From Altererythrobacter sp. H2 (GTDB lineage Bacteria; Pseudomonadota; Alphaproteobacteria; Sphingomonadales; Sphingomonadaceae), in the NCBI RefSeq assembly GCF_035319885.1, contig NZ_CP141285.1, forward strand, positions 806,001-870,000: a DNA stretch of 64,000 bases. The letters are read 5' to 3'. Shown here in pieces: positions 25,613 through 34,102 of this stretch (positions are counted from its first letter, which is position 1; the number at the start of each line of letters is the position of its first letter). The position numbers and the translations under genes are program-made. A model generated the notes under the pieces. The model worked only from the letters and a program-made list of their open reading frames with translations. It was not told the DNA's origin and did not search any database.

Positions 25613-26958
25613 AATCTCTGCGGGCGCGGCTGTTTGCGTTGGTAGCCGCGGTCACCATGCTTGTCTGGGCAGGCGCAGCGATGTGGACCTCGCTCTCGAC
25701 GCGCGCCGAGGTCGAGCAAGTACTCGACAGGCGATTGGTCGAAGCGGCGCGGATGGTCGCGGCGCTCGACATACCGATGGACGCAGCACCCCGCCAGGTC
25801 GAGCCGAACGCCTATGAAAAGCAGCTGTCCTGCCAGATCTGGTCGCTAACCGGCCGTTTGGTCGGGCAGTCCGCCGGCGCGCCGGACGCACCGCTGGCGC
25901 AAGGGCGCCCGGGTTTTTCGGAGCGGCGGCTTGGCGATGCAGAATGGCGCGTCTACACCCATATCGACGAAGCGCGCGGTATCCGGGTCATGGTCGGCGA
26001 CAATTTGCAGGTGCGCCAGCATCTGGTCACCGACATGATGCTCGGCCTACTTCTGCCAGCACTCGTCGGCCTGATCGCCTTGGCGGGGCTGCTTTGGGTC
26101 GGGATTGCGAGCGGTCTTGACCCGCTGGCGCGCCTCGCCGGGGACATCAAGCGCCGGTCCTCCGAAAGTCTCGCTTCACTCGAGGTCGAGCGAGTGCCTG
26201 CCGAACTCTCGCCGGTGGTCGATGCGATGAACGGACTTCTGGCACAACTGGAATCGGCCCGTCGCGCGGAGCGCGATTTCGTCGCCAATGCCGCCCACGA
26301 ACTTCAGACCCCGCTTGCCGGTCTCAAGACCCAAGCCGAAGTAGCGCGCCGCGCCGATGATCCGCAAATGCGTGATCGCGCGCTGACGCAGATTTCCAGG
26401 TCGGTCGACAGGACCAGCCGACTGGTGAGCCAATTGCTGGACCTTGCGCGGCAGCAGGGCGGAATTGGGGTTACGCCGCATCGCGCCTCTTCGCTGCGCG
26501 CAGTCCTGCATGATCTAAAGCGAGACTACACTGCGATCGCCCAGGCACAAGGCATGGAGATAGAGGTTGCGGCCGAATGCCTTGATGGCCGGCTTGCCAT
26601 CGACCCTGATGCTCTCCGGCTGGCGCTCGGCAATCTCGTCGAAAACGCATTCTATCACGGCAGTACGGGGACGTTCGTTCGGATCGAATGTGCGGACCGC
26701 GATGGCCCGGAACTGCGTGTGATAGATGACGGTGTCGGCATCCCCGAAGACGACAAAAAACGGGTGCTGCGCCGCTTCGAGCGAGGCGTCGGGGTTCAGT
26801 CACAAGGCAGCGGCCTGGGCCTGTCGATAGCTGCGGCGGCGATTGCGACCGCGGGAGGCACGCTCGACCTGTGCCCCCGAACCCCGAGAGGACTGGTCGC
26901 AATATTGCGCTTTCCGCGACTGGCAGATTGGGAGGATGGATCTGCGGAAGCAGTTTGA
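25609..26958 (+). CDS. Sensor histidine kinase (QseC-like)
   Basis: A 449-residue inner-membrane kinase: helix at about 7-28, periplasmic sensor region with one Cys (Cys75), second helix at about 143-168, HAMP-like linker, His230 in AAHELQTPLAGL, N-box NLVENAFYHG, DDGVGIPE and GSGLGLSIAAAA. The GTG start overlaps the stop of the regulator gene. Partner of the preceding response regulator. The signal is unknown; periplasmic thiol or metal stress is inferred from the neighbouring Scs genes. Confidence 0.9.
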   Translation: MKSLRARLFALVAAVTMLVWAGAAMWTSLSTRAEVEQVLDRRLVEAARMVAALDIPMDAAPRQVEPNAYEKQLSCQIWSLTGRLVGQSAGAPDAPLAQGRPGFSERRLGDAEWRVYTHIDEARGIRVMVGDNLQVRQHLVTDMMLGLLLPALVGLIALAGLLWVGIASGLDPLARLAGDIKRRSSESLASLEVERVPAELSPVVDAMNGLLAQLESARRAERDFVANAAHELQTPLAGLKTQAEVARRADDPQMRDRALTQISRSVDRTSRLVSQLLDLARQQGGIGVTPHRASSLRAVLHDLKRDYTAIAQAQGMEIEVAAECLDGRLAIDPDALRLALGNLVENAFYHGSTGTFVRIECADRDGPELRVIDDGVGIPEDDKKRVLRRFERGVGVQSQGSGLGLSIAAAAIATAGGTLDLCPRTPRGLVAILRFPRLADWEDGSAEAV

Positions 26959-27276
26959 TCGGCAATAGCCCGCTTGGTCTCATAATCTTAGGATAAAGGT
27001 TCGACCTCAGCTCGGCGGCCGGCAAAGGTTTCGATTTCGGCGTCGAATGAAAAGAGACTTCCTCCAATCGGCAGGTTTTTCGAGCATCCTGTTCGCTTCA
27101 GCGTGGAACGTGTGTCCCGATCGAAGAGCGCGCTCCGATACTCGAAGAGGATGGCATGACAGGCGCAATCCGCTGATGGATGGGAGAGATGTGCCGCCTG
27201 ATGCGGGACGGATACTTCAGGCGGCCAGCACCTTGTCCGGCTGGCTGGCCACGACCGGGCCAGGTCAAGGCCCGCG
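26959..27276. other. 318-bp intergenic stretch, nothing recognised
   Basis: Between the kinase gene and the methyltransferase gene, which converge. A minus-strand frame crosses it but has no start signal or protein-like features. No strong terminator hairpin was seen. Confidence 0.4.
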
Positions 27277-27729
27277 CTAGATCCAGCGCCGCACTTCACG
27301 CGTATAGGCAAGGTACCGTGCGCCGAAAACTTCAATCAGGCGCTCTTCCTCTGGCCTGATCTGGAATGCCGTGATGTAGGCAACGAATACAACGATCACG
27401 GCCACGTTGACAAACGACCCGAGCAGAAGCGCGATACCGATTAAAACGAGAAGCAAACCCAGATACATCGGGTTGCGCGTGAAACGGTAGAGACCTGTGA
27501 CGACGAGACTGGTTGCCTTCTCAGGCGCCAGCGGTGTCACTGTCGTTCTCTCCCTGCGAAATGCCAGGATCGAGACGATATCGATCGATATCCCCGATAC
27601 GATCAACACGTAACCAAGTAGCTCCTGCAACGGAAACGTGAATCGCAACGCGTCGAGTTGGGAGGCGATTCCCCACATCAGCAATGCCGAGATTGCTGCA
27701 ACCAGCGGCGGGGGAACAAGTAGCTTCAT
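27277..27729 (-). CDS. Isoprenylcysteine carboxyl methyltransferase (ICMT/PEMT-like) family membrane protein
   Basis: A 150-residue membrane methyltransferase-like protein with four hydrophobic segments. It has the family signature GLYRFTRNPMYLGLLL near residue 80 and a C-terminal EEERLIEVFGARYLAYTREVRRWI segment that forms the S-adenosylmethionine pocket. Bacterial members methylate small lipids or unknown thiols and often occur in metal-resistance regions. It stands alone between the kinase and the rhodanese gene. Substrate unknown. Confidence 0.85.
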   Translation of the reverse strand: MKLLVPPPLVAAISALLMWGIASQLDALRFTFPLQELLGYVLIVSGISIDIVSILAFRRERTTVTPLAPEKATSLVVTGLYRFTRNPMYLGLLLVLIGIALLLGSFVNVAVIVVFVAYITAFQIRPEEERLIEVFGARYLAYTREVRRWI

Positions 27730-27894
27730 GAGGCTCCACTCCCGCTTAAGTGTAGCCGCCGTCTCGCTATAGCGCGACTTCGCTGCCAGAGAACACGGCG
27801 ACTACCAAAAGAGACCTCTGTCTCGGTACATCGACAGCCCGTGCCGCAACTGCTGCTGATCGCGATATGGTGCGGCGTTCGACGAGGCATACCT

Positions 27895-28335
27895 CTACTG
27901 CGCCTCCGGATTACCTGCCGCCTTCCAGGCATCGAACCCATCGTCCATGTGAAAGACGTTCTCGAATCCTTGCTTTTGCAAGACTTTCAGGGCCCCGGCG
28001 CTGCGGCGACCGGATTTGCAATGCAGCACATAGCGTTCGGACTTGTCCAGCCTGGCCAGTTTCTCGGCAAAGGCATCGTCCGTGAAATCGATGTTGATGG
28101 CGCTTTCGATGTGTCCTTCCGCGAATTCAGCAGGCGTTCTGACATCCAGAACGACAAGCGAAGCGTCTTTCGCGAGCAGCTCGTCAGCCTCGGCGGCGCT
28201 GACGTCGATCACATTGGTTTTGCTGACCGCAGAGCCTGCGACCGGATCGGCATCCGCTCCCTGCGATGCACGCTCGGCCGAACAGGCCGACAGGCTAAAC
28301 GCCAGTGTTGTAGCGACGGAGATAATCAGTCTCAT
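27895..28335 (-). CDS. Rhodanese-domain lipoprotein
   Basis: A 146-residue protein with a lipoprotein signal (lipobox LSAC near residue 18), then a single rhodanese domain: VVLDVRTPAEFAEGHIESAI, catalytic Cys in YVLHCKSGRRS, and a DDGFDAWKAAG end. Anchored at the membrane facing the periplasm, it could transfer sulfane sulfur in line with the DsrE and SoxB-like proteins nearby. An IS66 element is inserted 80 bp upstream of its start and may separate it from its original promoter context. Confidence 0.88.
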   Translation of the reverse strand: MRLIISVATTLAFSLSACSAERASQGADADPVAGSAVSKTNVIDVSAAEADELLAKDASLVVLDVRTPAEFAEGHIESAINIDFTDDAFAEKLARLDKSERYVLHCKSGRRSAGALKVLQKQGFENVFHMDDGFDAWKAAGNPEAQ

Positions 28336-28406
28336 TTCGATTCCCTTCCGATGCGGTTATCGCACACTGGTTCATGGATCTCCGTAGAGAAATGGAAGCT
28401 CAGCAC

Positions 28407-28414
28407 TCTTGCGA
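28407..28414. repeat. Left 8-bp target-site duplication of the IS66 element
   Basis: TCTTGCGA directly before the left terminal repeat; identical to 30935-30942. Confidence 0.9.
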
Positions 28415-28439
28415 GTAAGCGTGGTCTGAAGACCGCAGC

Positions 28440-29978
28440 TCAGGCTGCCTGAGCGATGGGTTCATCGATCGGTCGTTGCCAATTCCACGGCATCAGTTCG
28501 TCCCAGCGCGCGGCGGGCCAATCGGCGGCGATCTTGCCGATGATGTCGGCAATGTAGGCCTGCGGTTCGAGGCCGTTCATCTTTGCCGTCTCGATGACGG
28601 AGTAGATCGCGGCGGCGCGGGCGCCCCCCGCCTCCGAGCCGGCGAACAGCCAGTTCTTCCTGCCGATCGCGATGGGGCGGATCGCGCGTTCGGCGATGTT
28701 GTTGTCGATCTCGAGGCGACCGTCATCGAGGAAGCGAGTGAACGCGTTCCATCGCTTGGTGCCATAGCGGATGGCCTTGGTCGTTGGCGACTTGGGCGCG
28801 AGCTTCCTGAGCGCGTCGTCGAGCGCGGCGCGAAGCGCCGTCACCAGCGGTCGCGACCGCTCCTGGCGGATGCTTCGTCGGATATCGGGCGGCTGGCCGC
28901 GTATCTCGGCCTCGATCGCGTAGAGCTGTCCGACCCGGTCGAGCAGATCGGTGGTAAGCGCGGTGGGCTGTTGCTTGTGGCGCTCGAACAGCTCGCGTCG
29001 GAAGTGCGCCCAGCAGGCGACCTCCGACACGCGATTACCGGCGTAGATGCCGCTGAATCCGGAATAGGCGTCGGCCTGGAGGAAGCCGGCGAACCCGGCG
29101 AGTTCGCGCTTGGGATGGACGCCGGCGCGGTTGGCGGTGAACCGATACCAGACGAGCGGCGGCGCGGTGGCGCCGCTTGCGCGATCGTCGACGACATAGG
29201 CCCAGAGTCTTCCGGTCGCCGTCTTGCCCTTCCCGGGCTCGAGCACCTTCACCGGCGTGTCGTCGGCGTGGATCTTGGTCGCCTTGAGGCCTTCCTCGCG
29301 GATGCGCTTGACGATCGGGTCGAGCAGATGCGCAGCCTGGCCGGTCCATCCGGCGAGCGTCGATCGATCGATATCGACGCCCTGCGCGGCCATCATCTCC
29401 GCCTGGCGGTAAAGCGGCAGGTGGTGATCGAACTTGGAGACGACGATATGGGCGAGCGTGCCAAACGTCGCCTTGCCGCGCGCGATCGGCTTGGGCGGCG
29501 TCGGCGCCTGGACGATCTTCTCACAGGCGCGGCAGCTATACTTGGGCCGGACATGGCGCACGACACGCCAGCTGACCGGCACGACGTCGAGCTGTTCGTC
29601 GGCGTCGGCGCCGAGGCGGCGCAGCTCGCCGCCGCACGAGGGACAAGCGCAGGCACCGGTGGCGGGCTCGTGGACGACCTCGTCGCGCGGCAGGTGCGGC
29701 GGCAGCGAACGGACCGGCGTTGGCCGTTCGGGCTTGATGACGATATCGGGTGCGCGCGCGTCCGCGACGGCCGCTTCGGCCTCATGCTCTTCGAGCGCCA
29801 GCTCCATCTGGGCGATCTCGCGCGCGAGCTTCTCGGACGACGTTCCGAAGGCCATCCGGCGCAAGCGGTCGAGCTGGGCGCGGAGCATCGCGATCACGTG
29901 ATCGCGAGCGTCGATCTGCGCTTCAAGGCTGGCGATCAGCGCGTCCCGATCGGGGGTGGAAGCGGCCTCATCCGACAC
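28440..29978 (-). CDS. tnpC: IS66 transposase TnpC
   Basis: A 512-residue DDE transposase. N-terminal coiled coil (ASLEAQIDARDHVIAMLRAQ region), an IS66 zinc-finger domain with CPSCG and CRACEK, then the catalytic core with Asp in IHADDTPVKV, Asp in LQADAYSGF and Glu in DNNIAERAIRP, and the IS66 C-terminal helix ending WNWQRPIDE. GTG 29978 gives the usual length; the frame is open further upstream without protein-like sequence. Last gene of the element. Confidence 0.92.
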   Translation of the reverse strand: MSDEAASTPDRDALIASLEAQIDARDHVIAMLRAQLDRLRRMAFGTSSEKLAREIAQMELALEEHEAEAAVADARAPDIVIKPERPTPVRSLPPHLPRDEVVHEPATGACACPSCGGELRRLGADADEQLDVVPVSWRVVRHVRPKYSCRACEKIVQAPTPPKPIARGKATFGTLAHIVVSKFDHHLPLYRQAEMMAAQGVDIDRSTLAGWTGQAAHLLDPIVKRIREEGLKATKIHADDTPVKVLEPGKGKTATGRLWAYVVDDRASGATAPPLVWYRFTANRAGVHPKRELAGFAGFLQADAYSGFSGIYAGNRVSEVACWAHFRRELFERHKQQPTALTTDLLDRVGQLYAIEAEIRGQPPDIRRSIRQERSRPLVTALRAALDDALRKLAPKSPTTKAIRYGTKRWNAFTRFLDDGRLEIDNNIAERAIRPIAIGRKNWLFAGSEAGGARAAAIYSVIETAKMNGLEPQAYIADIIGKIAADWPAARWDELMPWNWQRPIDEPIAQAA

Positions 29979-30040
29979 GCAAAACTTGTACCGGACCGGC
30001 AACGAAAATGCCAGCAAAAACCCCTGAATCCTGCCGATTA

Positions 30041-30388
30041 TCAGCCCGCCAACGCCGGCCGCCAGGTCCGCTCGGGGCGACGCCAGTCGACGCCTTCCAG
30101 GAGCATCGAAAGCTGGGCGGCGCTGAGGTGTGCGACGCCCGTCTGGGTCATCGGCCACACGAACTTGCCGCGGTCGATCCGCTTCGAAAACAGACACAGG
30201 CCCTGGCCGTCATACCAGAGCAGCTTGACGAGATCGCCGCGCTTGCCCCGAAAGGCGAAGACGGCGCCAGAGTGCGGACTCTGCTTCAGCACCTCCTGCG
30301 CCATCACCGCGAGCCCGCACATCCCCTTCCTCATATCGGTCGCGCCGCAGGCGAGCCACACTCTCGTCGTGGGTGGCAGCGCGATCAC
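30041..30388 (-). CDS. tnpB: IS66 accessory protein TnpB (Orf2)
   Basis: A 115-residue IS66 Orf2 protein with the family core VWLACGATDMRKGMCGLA and FAFRGKRGDLVKLLWYDGQGLCLF. It is required with TnpA for IS66 transposition, though its biochemical role is unclear. The GTG at 30388 overlaps the stop of tnpA by 4 bp, the normal translational coupling in this family. Confidence 0.92.
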   Translation of the reverse strand: MIALPPTTRVWLACGATDMRKGMCGLAVMAQEVLKQSPHSGAVFAFRGKRGDLVKLLWYDGQGLCLFSKRIDRGKFVWPMTQTGVAHLSAAQLSMLLEGVDWRRPERTWRPALAG

Positions 30389-30813
30389 CGCCCAAGCACC
30401 GCGAGCACGCGACTGAGCGCCTCGGCATCGACCGACGCATCGACACTCAACCTGACACCGCCCGGTAGCTCGATCCCGATCCGACCGGGAACCTCCAGGA
30501 CCGACGGTAACAGGGAGGGCGTCTGCGCTGGCGGCGGGATCGCGACCGCATCCGCGATGCGCACCTCGGCGAAGGAAGGGCCGGGCTCTGCTGCAGGATG
30601 TGGCAACGTCTTCAGTGGCGGATCGAGCAGCAGGCCAGACATCGCCTTGCGGCGCCAAGTGTAGAGGAGCCCGCTCGTCACCTCGTGGCGCTCCATCGCC
30701 GAGCGCACCGATCCACCCGGACCGAAGGCATCGCGCAGCATCGTCAGCTTCTGCTCGACGGTCCAGAACCGCCGCCCCGACACACGGGCGATCACCTCGA
30801 TACGACCAGTCAT
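30385..30813 (-). CDS. tnpA: IS66 accessory protein TnpA (Orf1)
   Basis: A 142-residue protein starting MTGRIEVIARVSGRRFWTVE. It has a transposase-8-type helix-turn-helix (MLRDAFGPGGSVRSAMERHEVTSGLLYTWRR split over about residues 23-53), then a Pro-rich linker and a short C-terminal domain. ATG 30813 is used although the frame extends to 30888. It probably binds the IS ends. Confidence 0.9.
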   Translation of the reverse strand: MTGRIEVIARVSGRRFWTVEQKLTMLRDAFGPGGSVRSAMERHEVTSGLLYTWRRKAMSGLLLDPPLKTLPHPAAEPGPSFAEVRIADAVAIPPPAQTPSLLPSVLEVPGRIGIELPGGVRLSVDASVDAEALSRVLAVLGR

Positions 30814-30934
30814 ACGACTGCTCGTATGACTACTCACATGCTCAACGACCTCATCCACCGCGCCGCTCCACCCGAAAGCGACAAGCATCGCAGCAATGCC
30901 GTCATCGGCAAGGCGGCCTACGGACCACGCTTAC

Positions 30935-30942
30935 TCTTGCGA
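30935..30942. repeat. Right 8-bp target-site duplication of the IS66 element
   Basis: TCTTGCGA immediately after the right terminal repeat; identical to 28407-28414. Confidence 0.9.
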
Positions 30943-30993
30943 GGGAGAACCGCCTCTTTGTTTCGGCCTGATCCCAGTGTCCGCTTCGCGCGA

Positions 30994-31683
30994 TCACGAT
31001 TGCCCGCCATTTAAGCCCGTCGCCGTTTCCGCTGCGGCTGCTACGTCTGAAAATCTCTTGCGTGCAATCAGGTCGATCAGCGCCGATTTGCCCGAGTGGC
31101 CGGTGCCTTCCTCGATTTCGGCGTCATAGGACGCGAGACGTTCGATTTCGAAACCGGTGACAGCCTCTCGTAGCACCTGCTCGTTATAGAGGTTCTCAAC
31201 TGTCGGCGGTCCGCCGGTGCCATAGCCAAGCTGTTCCTCGCGGTAGCCATGGAGAAGCAGGATGCCGCCGGGTTTGAGAGCTTGGCAAAAGCCAGCGAAC
31301 ATTCTTCGACGCAGAGCGGGCCCGGCGAACTGGATGAAGATGCCGACGACCGCGTCGAACGCTCCCACTGGCCAGTTCCAGTCGGCCACATCGACCAGCC
31401 GATAATCGACGGCGACGCCCCGTCTGCTCGCGAGTGTGCGAGCCTTCTCGATCGCTACTTCCGATATGTCGGTTGCAACGACGTCATGGCCATGTTGTGC
31501 AAGGAAGACACTGTTGCGTCCTTCACCATCGGCGATCGCCAGAACCTTCGATCCGGGCGCCAGCCGATACGCTTCCCTGGCCAGGAAGGCGTTGGGCTGG
31601 GTGCCGAACAGGTATCCTTCCGATGCGTAGCGCCCGTTCCAGAATGTGGCTTGATCGGGATCGGTCACTGGCGTTCTGCTCAT
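30994..31683 (-). CDS. Class I SAM-dependent methyltransferase (TehB/thiol methyltransferase-like)
   Basis: A 229-residue Rossmann methyltransferase. FWNGRYASEGYLFGTQPNAF at the start resembles tellurite and thiopurine methyltransferases. SAM motif I is VLAIADGEGRNSVFLA, followed by VVATDISEVAIEKAR and a motif IV-like FDAVVGIFIQF. TehB-like enzymes methylate metalloids, thiols or sulfide. It lies between the IS66 element and an ArsR-Prx-MBL sulfur/peroxide module, so a role in detoxifying sulfide or metalloid is plausible. Confidence 0.82.
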   Translation of the reverse strand: MSRTPVTDPDQATFWNGRYASEGYLFGTQPNAFLAREAYRLAPGSKVLAIADGEGRNSVFLAQHGHDVVATDISEVAIEKARTLASRRGVAVDYRLVDVADWNWPVGAFDAVVGIFIQFAGPALRRRMFAGFCQALKPGGILLLHGYREEQLGYGTGGPPTVENLYNEQVLREAVTGFEIERLASYDAEIEEGTGHSGKSALIDLIARKRFSDVAAAAETATGLNGGQS

Positions 31684-31820
31684 AGTCTGCTCATGTCCGC
31701 ACTGTGCCCATCGCGCTGGGGCCGGCGCCTATATGGACGACACACCCAAGTGGTTCGGCGATCGCTCGACGAGCCGGAGATATCGCTATGATGGGGTGAC
31801 GGACCGCTCACGTGCATCGA

Positions 31821-32159
31821 TCACGCAAGACGCGCGAAATTGGCCGCCCCGGGTGAGCTGGGTCGCGCATTTCCCGCGCGTACACCATCGACGCCGGTCA
31901 TTTGCTGGAGAAAATCCGAAAGTTGAGCGAACCGTGTTTCATCCAGCCGGTAGAAGACAAGCTTGGCGTCCTTTCGCGTGCTGACCAGGCCTGCATTACG
32001 CAGGACCGCCAGCTGCTGCGAAAGCATCGGCTGTCCGATCTGCGCCCGTTCGTCGATCTCACCGACATTGCGTTCGGCCCCAGTCAGCGCACGCAATATC
32101 CGCAGGCGAACCGGATGAGCGACCGCCTTGAAGCTTTCGACCAGTTGATCCTCGGTCAT
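31821..32159 (-). CDS. ArsR-family transcriptional regulator without sensing cysteines
   Basis: A 112-residue winged-helix ArsR protein (AVAHPVRLRILRALTGAE, IGQPMLSQQLAVLRNAGLVSTRKDAKLVFYRL). Unlike the BigR-like regulator at 2345 it contains no Cys, so it cannot sense persulfide by disulfide chemistry in the same way. ATG 32159 overlaps the stop of the peroxiredoxin gene by 4 bp; they form one operon, divergent from a truncated MBL-fold gene. It likely binds the inverted repeat in that divergent region. Confidence 0.85.
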   Translation of the reverse strand: MTEDQLVESFKAVAHPVRLRILRALTGAERNVGEIDERAQIGQPMLSQQLAVLRNAGLVSTRKDAKLVFYRLDETRFAQLSDFLQQMTGVDGVRAGNARPSSPGAANFARLA

Positions 32160-32851
32160 TTGCGCGGACTTCCCTTCGCGTCGCGGAGGAACCAATCGGT
32201 CTGGTTCCGCGACGCAAACACATCGTCGAGCTTGGCGCTTGGCTGGCGAAGCAGGTTCTGGCCCGGCTCCCAGTTCGCCGGCGCGAGAAACGGACCGGCA
32301 TCGACCGCCTGCAGCGCATCCAGAGTGCGAAGCATTTCCGGTGTCGAGCGCCCGACGTTGGTGGGATAGCAGGTCATCGCCCTGATGACGCCTTGTGGGT
32401 CTATGAAGAACGTCGTCCGCACCGTCGAACTATCGCTGTCGTCGGGCGCGACCATCCCATAGGCGCGCCCGATTACGAGCGTCGGATCCTCCACAATCGG
32501 GAAGCGGACCTCGAGATCGAAGCGATCGCGAATGAGCCGCAACCACGCGAAATGGGAGAACAGGCTGTCTACCGACAAAGCCATGAGGGCGCACTCGCGC
32601 TTCTCGAATTCCCCTGCCTCCTTGGCGAGGGCCACGAATTCGGTGGTGCAAACCGGCGTGAAGTCGGCGGGATGCGAGAACAGCACGAGCCACCGGCCCT
32701 GAAAATCGGAGAGGCGAAGGTCGCCAACCGTGCTTCTGGCGGAGAAATCCGGCGCGCGGTCGCCGATCCGCAGCCCCGCGCACGGCGCGGCTCGGCGTTC
32801 GGAGAAGGTAGGGGTGTCACGATCCATGTAACCAGTCATATCACTTGACAC
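32156..32851 (-). CDS. 1-Cys (Prx6-type) peroxiredoxin
   Basis: A 231-residue AhpC/TSA-family peroxidase with the active site FSHPADFTPVCTTEF (peroxidatic Cys about residue 68; Thr two positions earlier). The long C-terminal domain is typical of Prx6/1-Cys peroxiredoxins. It reduces peroxides and possibly persulfides. ATG 32851 is used; ATG 32827 is an alternative. It is first of an operon with an ArsR gene and divergent from an MBL-fold gene, the same set of partners seen in sulfide-responsive loci. Confidence 0.87.
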   Translation of the reverse strand: MSSDMTGYMDRDTPTFSERRAAPCAGLRIGDRAPDFSARSTVGDLRLSDFQGRWLVLFSHPADFTPVCTTEFVALAKEAGEFEKRECALMALSVDSLFSHFAWLRLIRDRFDLEVRFPIVEDPTLVIGRAYGMVAPDDSDSSTVRTTFFIDPQGVIRAMTCYPTNVGRSTPEMLRTLDALQAVDAGPFLAPANWEPGQNLLRQPSAKLDDVFASRNQTDWFLRDAKGSPRK

Positions 32852-32882
32852 GGAGTTTGCAACACATATAATCAGTTTATGT
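32845..32882 (+). promoter_or_regulatory. Consensus sigma-70 promoter with overlapping inverted repeat
   Basis: TTGACA (32845-32850) and TATAAT (32867-32872) are both perfect consensus boxes, 16 bp apart, reading toward the MBL-fold gene. ACATA (32864-32868) and TATGT (32878-32882) form an inverted repeat across the -10 box, well placed for the ArsR-type repressor encoded in the divergent operon. AGGAGA follows before GTG 32902. Confidence 0.65.
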
Positions 32883-32901
32883 AATCAAGAGGAGATTTCT
32901 C

Positions 32902-33588
32902 GTGTCCGATGATCGCGCGCTCACCCTGGCCACGGACCAGATTCGACAAGCGCAGGCCGACAAGTGCCTAAAGCCTTCAATCGCCGGGTTTTTCGACGAA
33001 GCCACGAATACCGTCTCTTACGTGGTCCACGATCCCAAGAGCCTCGAGGCTGCGGTGATCGACTCGGTGCTCGATTTCGAAGCCGCTTCCGGCCGGACGT
33101 CCAGCGGGTCGGCAGACCGCATTGTCGAATACGTAACTACGAATAATCTGAAAGTGGAATGGCTGATCGAAACCCACGCGCACGCCGATCACATTTCCGC
33201 GGCGCCCTATTTGCAGGACAAGCTTGGCGGCAAGCTCGCCATCGGCAAGGATATCGTCCGGGTCCAAGAGGTCTTCGGCAAGCTGTTCAACGCTGGAACC
33301 GATTTCGAGCTCGACGGCTCGCAGTTCGACAAGCTGTTCGATGACGGCGAGACCTTCCGCATCGGGGGGCTTGAGGGCATTGCCCTCCACGTGCCGGGCC
33401 ACACGCCGGCCGATATGACCTTCATCATCGGCGACGCGGCGTTCGTGGGCGACACGATCTTCATGCCCGACTTCGGCACCGCGCGAGCGGATTTTCCGGG
33501 CGGCGACGCCGGCCAGCTCTTCCGTTCGATCCGGCGCCTGCTTTCCCTGCCGAACGAAACGCGTCTCAGGAAATCGGCGCATCCATAG
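32902..33588 (+). pseudogene. MBL-fold persulfide dioxygenase-like gene, 3' truncated
   Basis: A 228-residue frame aligned end to end with the complete 310-residue enzyme at 1409-2341. HAHADH is at the same residues (92-97), with HVPGH and GDTIFMPDFG present. After RRLLSLPNETR (about residue 221) the similarity stops and a short unrelated tail (LRKSAHP) reaches a stop. The last metal ligand, in the HDYK motif, and about 85 residues are missing. The protein is probably inactive. It starts with GTG after AGGAGA, downstream of a strong promoter. Confidence 0.8.
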
Positions 33589-33637
33589 CGCTGGTATCGG
33601 TTACGTTGCCTTAACGGTCGCCAGATAGCCTCGGCCC

Positions 33638-34102
33638 ATGGCAGTCTATCTTCACGAAGGCGGACTGAAGCTCCGCCAGAAAGTTCGTGCGATCGTCGTA
33701 AGCAATAGCGGTCAGTTCCTCCTCGTTCGCCCACATGGGTATGAGGATGGCGAATGGACGCTGGCAGGTGGCGGGGTGGAACAGGGTGAGACACCGCACC
33801 AAGCGATGCGCCGCGAGATCTCAGAAGAGCTTGGTGTGACGCTAGAAGAAGCTCTCGAAGCCCTGCCGGTCAGCAACCGGTTCATCTATGAACCCACCTA
33901 CAAGACCTCCCGCAACCTCGACCATGACGGACAGCATGCAACGATGTTCATTGTCCGCCTGCCACGCGACACCCCCCTCCGGTTGCAAGCGGAAGAGGTT
34001 GTAGATGCGCGCTGGTTCAGCCTGGAAAAAGCTCTCGGCGCATTCCCAGTCGCCAAGCAGCGAGAAGTATTCGCAGAATGTGTGGCCGGACTGGCGGCCT
34101 GA
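33638..34102 (+). CDS. NUDIX hydrolase
   Basis: A 154-residue NUDIX protein. The NUDIX box is GGGVEQGETPHQAMRREISEELG split around residues 45-67, with all catalytic Glu residues (REISEE) present. Such enzymes hydrolyse nucleoside diphosphates linked to another group; the substrate cannot be read from sequence. ATG 33638 begins MAVYLHEGGLKLRQKVRA. It follows the truncated MBL gene by 50 bp, close to the likely recombination point. Confidence 0.85.
   Translation: MAVYLHEGGLKLRQKVRAIVVSNSGQFLLVRPHGYEDGEWTLAGGGVEQGETPHQAMRREISEELGVTLEEALEALPVSNRFIYEPTYKTSRNLDHDGQHATMFIVRLPRDTPLRLQAEEVVDARWFSLEKALGAFPVAKQREVFAECVAGLAA

Larger units (their letters stand above)
28415..30934 (-). mobile_element. 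Complete IS66-family insertion sequence, 2520 bp
   Basis: Ends are inverted repeats: GTAAGCGTGGTCTGAAGACC at 28415 and, as reverse complement, GTAAGCGTGGTCCGTAGGCC at 30934 (16 of 20 identical, the first 12 perfect). An 8-bp duplication TCTTGCGA flanks both ends, the IS66 norm. Three genes, tnpA, tnpB and tnpC, read on the minus strand. No break is seen in any, so the element may be active and recently inserted. Confidence 0.93.

Noticed and set aside
26988-27335. A 115-codon minus-strand frame in the gap after the sensor kinase
   Set aside because: Overlaps the methyltransferase gene, has no ribosome site, and its composition is unlike real proteins of the region.
28476-30416. A 646-codon plus-strand open frame across the IS66 element
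   Set aside because: It is antisense to tnpC and tnpB, shows Arg/Gly-rich shadow composition and no domain. GC-rich codon bias on the true strand explains it.
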